Positions 7,620 through 11,520 of a DNA stretch of 11,520 nt are shown here, in pieces. This DNA comes from Candidatus Sumerlaeota bacterium (lineage in GTDB: Bacteria > Sumerlaeota > Sumerlaeia > MVZB01 > JAJFLK01). A program made the position numbers and the translations under genes. Within the stretch, counting starts at the first letter, position 1. The number at the start of each line of letters is the position of its first letter. Where the stretch lies: contig JAJFLK010000226.1 of assembly GCA_021772735.1 (NCBI GenBank), forward strand, positions 1 through 11,520. The letters run 5' to 3'. The notes beneath the pieces are model-generated. The model did no database searches. It saw nothing but the letters and a program-made list of their open reading frames with translations, and had not been told where the DNA came from.

Positions 7620-7797
7620 AGTGCTCCGACCGCCGGAAATTGCCGGGAAGTCATGACCGGCGAGGGCGCCGATCCCACACCTTCCGGATGTGGCTCTTGT
7701 AAAGTGTGGAACCGGCGCCCTCGCCGGTTGAGAAATTCAAGAATTCCTCCAGGTGTGGCGGTGCGACAACCCCACAAAATCAGGCGGTCAGAGCACT
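7620..7797. mobile_element. Candidate MITE-like palindromic element
   Basis: The gap between two GH13 genes is bounded by inverted repeats AGTGCTCCGACCGCC (7620-7634) and GGCGGTCAGAGCACT (7783-7797), which pair at 14 of 15 positions. The match continues imperfectly inward, about 25 of 33. A second, nested inverted repeat lies inside. There is no open frame of note and no transposase. The right end overlaps the TAG stop (7796-7798) of the upstream GH13 gene. I see no convincing target duplication, so this could also be a REP-type intergenic repeat. Confidence 0.5.
7656..7728. repeat. Long inverted repeat, strong hairpin
   Basis: ACCGGCGAGGGCGCCG (7656-7671) pairs perfectly with 7713-7728. The arms extend to 25 bases (7656-7680 and 7704-7728), pairing at 23 positions around a 23-base loop. 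In the minus-strand transcript it would form a very stable hairpin about 70 bases after the stop of the 7796-9148 gene. No T-run follows, so a role in message stability or attenuation is as likely as termination. Confidence 0.8.
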
Positions 7798-9148
7798 AGC
7801 GCTTGCCCTTGGGGAAAACGATTCGCCACTGGCCGGGCTTGAGCCGGAATCGCGCCCCGGGCACATCCACCGAACACGAGTGATAGCCGTCGTTGACGCC
7901 GACGACGGCGCGCTCGCCTCGGACGCTGCGCTCGAACACCAGCGTGCGCGAGCGATTATCCGAATAAAGCGGTTTGAACGCGCCGGCCCAGAGCGATTTG
8001 TGCTTCTTGCGCAGCGCGATGAGTTCGCGGACGAGCCCATGCAGTTTCGTGTCCCATTTCTTCTCATTCCACTGCATCGGTTCGCGCGCCTCGTGCGGGT
8101 CGCGCCCGGCCATGCCGACCTCAATGCCATGATAAATCATCGGCGTGCCCGGCAGCGTGAAAAGCAAGACGAGCGCGCGAATGAGGCGATCGCGCGACGT
8201 ATCGGTGATGAAGCGCGAGGTATCGTGATTGTCGAGGAACGTCCATGAATCCGTCAGCGCGCGATGTTCATAAAGGCGGTCGGTGACGCCGATGCGTTCC
8301 AATAAAGTTTCCGGCGATGAGTCTTCGTTGAAAAATGCCCGCAGCGCCTCGCGCGTGATGAAATTGGTCACGCCGGTCGCGAGGCCCTTTTCAAAGTAGT
8401 GCGTCCCGATGTGCCAATCTTCGAGGATGATCTGGCGCGGCGCGGCGCGATCGATGATTTTCTTGAGCAGATCCTGGGGCAGCAGATGCGCGGCATCCAG
8501 ACGCCAGACATCGGCCTCGGGCCAGGCGTCGATAACGTCGAGAATCATCTTCTGGACAAGTGGTTTTTGCGTGTCCAGCTTGGGCAGCGACTTGCCGCCC
8601 ATCCACATCATCGTCTTGTCTTCGCCGTGCGAGATGTAATAACGCCGCCGCTGCGCGGGGTCGAGATACCACGGATGATCGACCGACGTGTGGTTGAACA
8701 CGCCGTCCAGGACGAGCTTCATGCCGCGGCCGCGCAGATCGGCGGCAAAACGTTCGAAGTCCTCTCGCGAGCCGAGCGCGTCATCGATGCGGAAAAAATC
8801 GACCGCGTCGTATCGGTGCGTGCTTCGAGCGGCGAAGATCGGGTTCAGGTAAACCGCCGTTACCCCGAGGTCTTCGAGGTAAGGGAGGCTCTTCCGGATG
8901 CCTTCGAGATCACCGCCGAAAAACGTGTACATGCTCTGCGGCGACGAGGTCAGGACCTTACGACTCTTCGACGCCTGGATCTTCCGGCCTTTCCATACCC
9001 ACTGACCGCTCTTTGGCGTGAGCCTGGGGTCGCCGCTGCGCCAGCGGTCCGGGAAGATCTGATAGACGACTTCAGGGCGGGGCCGCGAAGAGGAGATTCG
9101 TTGGCTGGGCGCGGGTCGGCGTCCGTTCTTGCTTGAATTTTGGGTCAT
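7796..9148 (-). CDS. Cytoplasmic GH13 maltodextrin hydrolase (neopullulanase/cyclomaltodextrinase-like)
   Basis: Predicted to hydrolyse short maltodextrins inside the cell. Counted from the ATG at 9148 it has 450 residues; there is no hydrophobic signal segment, only a polar Ser/Arg-rich start. The barrel begins at PEVVYQIFPDRW (25-36). Key regions are all present: FFGGDLEGI (76-84), DGVFNH (148-153), WRLDAAH with nucleophile Asp218, ILEDWH with acid Glu243, and LDNHDTSRF with Asp309. PKLDTQ and GTPMIYHG are typical of the neopullulanase group, but the usual N-terminal CBM34-type domain is absent. The upstream TTG at 9196 would add 16 residues. A GAGGA lies about 16 bases before the ATG, too far to settle the start. 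The gene is divergent from the plus-strand amylase. Its TAG stop lies in the end of the palindromic element. Confidence 0.9.
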   Translation of the reverse strand: MTQNSSKNGRRPAPSQRISSSRPRPEVVYQIFPDRWRSGDPRLTPKSGQWVWKGRKIQASKSRKVLTSSPQSMYTFFGGDLEGIRKSLPYLEDLGVTAVYLNPIFAARSTHRYDAVDFFRIDDALGSREDFERFAADLRGRGMKLVLDGVFNHTSVDHPWYLDPAQRRRYYISHGEDKTMMWMGGKSLPKLDTQKPLVQKMILDVIDAWPEADVWRLDAAHLLPQDLLKKIIDRAAPRQIILEDWHIGTHYFEKGLATGVTNFITREALRAFFNEDSSPETLLERIGVTDRLYEHRALTDSWTFLDNHDTSRFITDTSRDRLIRALVLLFTLPGTPMIYHGIEVGMAGRDPHEAREPMQWNEKKWDTKLHGLVRELIALRKKHKSLWAGAFKPLYSDNRSRTLVFERSVRGERAVVGVNDGYHSCSVDVPGARFRLKPGQWRIVFPKGKR

Positions 9149-9248
9149 GTCTACGGGACTTCGTTCCTCGGACCAGGTTTGGAGATGGGCCTTCAAGTCG
9201 CATGTGAAAGGCCGTTGCGTTACTAATGAGGCCCGTACGCATCTCGCC

Positions 9249-9275
9249 TTGCCATATGCGTGATTTTGTTATAGT
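9249..9275 (+). promoter_or_regulatory. Candidate divergent promoter for the plus-strand amylase
   Basis: TTGCCA (9249-9254) and TATAGT (9270-9275) each match consensus at five of six positions, with a short 15-base spacer. The -10 box overlaps the -10 box of the minus-strand promoter. The start of transcription would be near 9282, about 64 bases before the ATG at 9346. Confidence 0.45.
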
Positions 9276-9296
9276 CTTACGAAATAGGCCAGTCAA
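9268..9296 (-). promoter_or_regulatory. Promoter for the cytoplasmic GH13 gene
   Basis: On the minus strand TTGACT (9291-9296) and TATAAC (9268-9273) are separated by exactly 17 bases. Each box matches the sigma70 consensus at five of six positions. The start of transcription would be near 9261, giving a leader of about 110 bases to the ATG at 9148. Confidence 0.6.
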
Positions 9297-9345
9297 GGGT
9301 GGACGAGCAATTGGCGGCTATATCAACACAAGTGGAGCAGGCTGT

Positions 9346-11520
9346 ATGCGTCTCCTGACGATGAGTGCGCGCCTTATTCTCTTATGCGTTCTGTGCGCGA
9401 CTCCCGCCGCCGCGCAGTTCACCGCGCCCGAGCCCGAAGACCTGATGATCTATCAGGTCTTCCTGGATCGATTCAATAACGGCGACGTCACGAACGACAA
9501 CGGCAATCCGCGCGGGACGTTCAATCCCTCGGGTGCGTTCGATTTCCACGGCGGTGACTTGGAAGGCATCCGTCAGCAGCTTACGTACATCGCCGGCATG
9601 GGTTTCAACGGCATGTGGATCACGCCGTTCGTCGAGAACGTTCGCGACTACCATGGATACGGCGCTTTCAATTGGTTCAATGTCGATCCGAATTTTGGCG
9701 ATCTCGCCAAGCTCCAGCAATTGATCACCGAGGCAAACGCCGTCGGCATCGCGATCTACTTTGATATGGTCGCCGGCCACCAGGGCAATTTGATCGATTC
9801 ATTGGACGGCGGTTTTCCTTCGTATTTGGCTCCGCCGAGCGAATACAACCTGCGTTGGAACAGCGGTCTGATGTATCCGGCGCCTTTCAATTCGCTGACG
9901 TTTTTCCACGCGCACGGTCAGATCGGAAATTTCTTCGGCTCCGAGCAGGAGTTTGGTGAGCTGTCGTCTCTTGACGATCTTAAGACCGATACTCAGTTCG
10001 TCCGCGACGAGATGTTCAACGTCTGGAAATTCTGGCTGACCAATACCGGCGTGAGCGGATTTCGGATCGATACGGTTAAGCATATCGACATCGGCTTCTG
10101 GGAAGACTTTCTGCCGCGCATGCGAGCCGAGGCGGTCACGCTCGGCCGGACCAATTACTTTACGTTTGGCGAGATCTTCGGCGGCGATGATTCGTTCATG
10201 AGCAATTACATCGGAACGCTGACCGGCGCTCCGGATAAGCTCGACGCCGCACTGGATTTCCAATTCTACTTTGCTTCGCAGGATGTCTTCGCACGGGCCA
10301 CCGCGCCGCCGAGCAACATCACCGGCCGCCTCCAGGCACGCGCCACGAACCTGCCGGGGCATCACCTGAAGATGCCGAATTTTTTCGATAACCACGACGT
10401 GCGCCGCTTCATGAACGTCGCCCAGGACAACGCGGGCTCGGGGCTCGCCGAGCGCCGGCGGCGTCTGGAGCAGGCCCTGATATTTTCGTTCATGGCTCCG
10501 GGGCCGCCGGTGATCTACTACGGCACCGAGCAGGAATTCGACGGCGGCAACGATCCCTCGAATCGTGAAGATATGTGGGACGGCCAATTTGAGTTCGGCC
10601 CGTCTCTCGGCGATAATTTCGATACGACGGCGCCGCTCTATCAACTCGTCACGCGGCTCGCGAGTCTGCGCTCTGCGCTCAGTCCTCTGCGCCGCGGCGA
10701 TTTCAATGTCCGCAGCGTCGATACCGGCGGGCCGGGTCACGCGGCGTTTACGCGGACCGACGCGGGCAAGACCATCCTGACCGTCCTGAATACATCGACC
10801 TCGAATCGAACGTTGCCCTCGATGACGATTGCAGAGCTTGCGAGCACGAGTCTGGCCAACGCTCTGAACCCGGTCCAAACCATCGTCGTTCCTGCCAGCG
10901 GCTTTTTCCCTTCGAGGACGCTGGCCGCGCAGGCCGCGGAAATCTGGGTGCTTCAAGCCGATCTTCCGCCCTTGCCGGCTTCGATCGTGGCGCAGAACCC
11001 GGCCAACGGTGAGATTGGCGTGGACATAAATCTGACCGAGATCACGGTCGATTTTTCCGAAGCGATGGACCGTCCCTCGACCGAGGCCGCAACATCGCTC
11101 GGCCCGGTCACGCCGTTCACGTTTGCCTGGAATGCGGGATCGACGCAGATGCGACTCGTGCTCGGAGCGAGCCTTACGGTCGAGACCGATTACACCGTGA
11201 CGGTGACCGATTCGGCGATGTCTCAGGGCGCAACGGCTCTTCAGTTCACAACCGCGGCGACATGGACGACCGGCCAGGCGCCGCTCGTCCTGCCGCCGTT
11301 TCCCGCGCCTCTGACCGCGATTGGGCCGACGGCGTTATCCATATCGGTTAACGGGAACGAATCGGATTGGCCTTCGGCTGCGACCGTCGCGGCGGATCAG
11401 TTTGCCGTCGTCGGTGATCAGACATTCGTTTGGCACGACGCGCCGTCTGATGACACTGGGGCGGGCGCCTACACGTATCCGACCGATTCGGTCTTCACCG
11501 GCGGCGATGCCGATCTGGAC
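9346..11520 (+). CDS. Secreted GH13 alpha-amylase with SbsA-type Ig-like and glucodextranase-C-like domains, 3' end outside window
   Basis: Open for 725 codons to the window edge, with no stop. ATG at 9346 follows GGAG by 8 bases. Residues 1-23 are a signal peptide (cleavage AAA before QFT). The GH13 barrel starts at DLMIYQVFLDRFNNGD (32-47). Its key regions are DMVAGH (140-145), GFRIDTVKH with nucleophile Asp242, FGEIFG with acid Glu276, and FDNHDVRRF with Asp351. In region I the usual Asn before His is Gly144. Residues about 544-640 match an SbsA/Big_5 Ig-like domain (NPANGEIGV, VDFSEAMD). From about 665, SVNGNESDW and GAGAYTYPTDSVF resemble the glucodextranase C-terminal domain, cut by the window edge. 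It likely acts on starch outside the inner membrane; the exact product pattern cannot be read from sequence. It is transcribed away from the other GH13 genes and probably shares the divergent control region. Confidence 0.92.
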   Translation, partial: MRLLTMSARLILLCVLCATPAAAQFTAPEPEDLMIYQVFLDRFNNGDVTNDNGNPRGTFNPSGAFDFHGGDLEGIRQQLTYIAGMGFNGMWITPFVENVRDYHGYGAFNWFNVDPNFGDLAKLQQLITEANAVGIAIYFDMVAGHQGNLIDSLDGGFPSYLAPPSEYNLRWNSGLMYPAPFNSLTFFHAHGQIGNFFGSEQEFGELSSLDDLKTDTQFVRDEMFNVWKFWLTNTGVSGFRIDTVKHIDIGFWEDFLPRMRAEAVTLGRTNYFTFGEIFGGDDSFMSNYIGTLTGAPDKLDAALDFQFYFASQDVFARATAPPSNITGRLQARATNLPGHHLKMPNFFDNHDVRRFMNVAQDNAGSGLAERRRRLEQALIFSFMAPGPPVIYYGTEQEFDGGNDPSNREDMWDGQFEFGPSLGDNFDTTAPLYQLVTRLASLRSALSPLRRGDFNVRSVDTGGPGHAAFTRTDAGKTILTVLNTSTSNRTLPSMTIAELASTSLANALNPVQTIVVPASGFFPSRTLAAQAAEIWVLQADLPPLPASIVAQNPANGEIGVDINLTEITVDFSEAMDRPSTEAATSLGPVTPFTFAWNAGSTQMRLVLGASLTVETDYTVTVTDSAMSQGATALQFTTAATWTTGQAPLVLPPFPAPLTAIGPTALSISVNGNESDWPSAATVAADQFAVVGDQTFVWHDAPSDDTGAGAYTYPTDSVFTGGDADLD

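Noticed and set aside
9799..10956. 385-codon minus-strand frame
   Set aside because: It lies wholly opposite the plus-strand GH13 gene, whose catalytic motifs are intact; the antisense product has no recognisable motif.

Overview
The window looks like part of a GC-rich (by eye about 60%) genome of a free-living, Gram-negative-type bacterium that uses starch or glycogen. The secreted multi-module enzymes, Pro-Thr linker and coiled-coil-ended surface fibre fragment fit groups such as Sumerlaeota or Planctomycetota, but this placement is a guess from protein style, not a measurement.

Layout. Positions 1-398 (minus) hold the C-terminal part of a fibre-like surface protein that runs out of the window at position 1; in-frame stops upstream suggest it is a broken remnant. 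Positions 567-2606 (minus) encode a secreted GH13 enzyme of the branching-enzyme type with a Pro-Thr tail. A 320-base gap upstream holds a candidate promoter. Next, reading from 2927 up to 7581 on the minus strand, are a small P-loop kinase-like protein (2927-3595), a starch-binding-domain esterase that looks like a lipoprotein (3645-4895) and a large secreted GH13 amylase (4963-7581). Spacings of 49 and 67 bases suggest the last three are co-transcribed, in the order amylase, esterase, kinase. Positions 7620-7797 hold a palindromic, MITE-like element. Positions 7796-9148 (minus) encode a cytoplasmic GH13 maltodextrin hydrolase. A compact divergent promoter region (9149-9345) separates it from a plus-strand secreted GH13 amylase with C-terminal accessory domains (9346 to beyond 11520).

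How the genes work together (inference). Four GH13 enzymes and one esterase with a starch-binding domain lie in one stretch. Three GH13 enzymes and the esterase carry export signals; one GH13 enzyme does not. This fits an alpha-glucan locus in which secreted enzymes cut, and perhaps deacylate, branched glucan outside the inner membrane, and the cytoplasmic enzyme finishes imported maltodextrins. No transporter or regulator is visible. The least explained parts are the P-loop protein with a degenerate Walker A motif inside the cluster, the CBM20-like/esterase fusion, and the palindromic element touching a stop codon.
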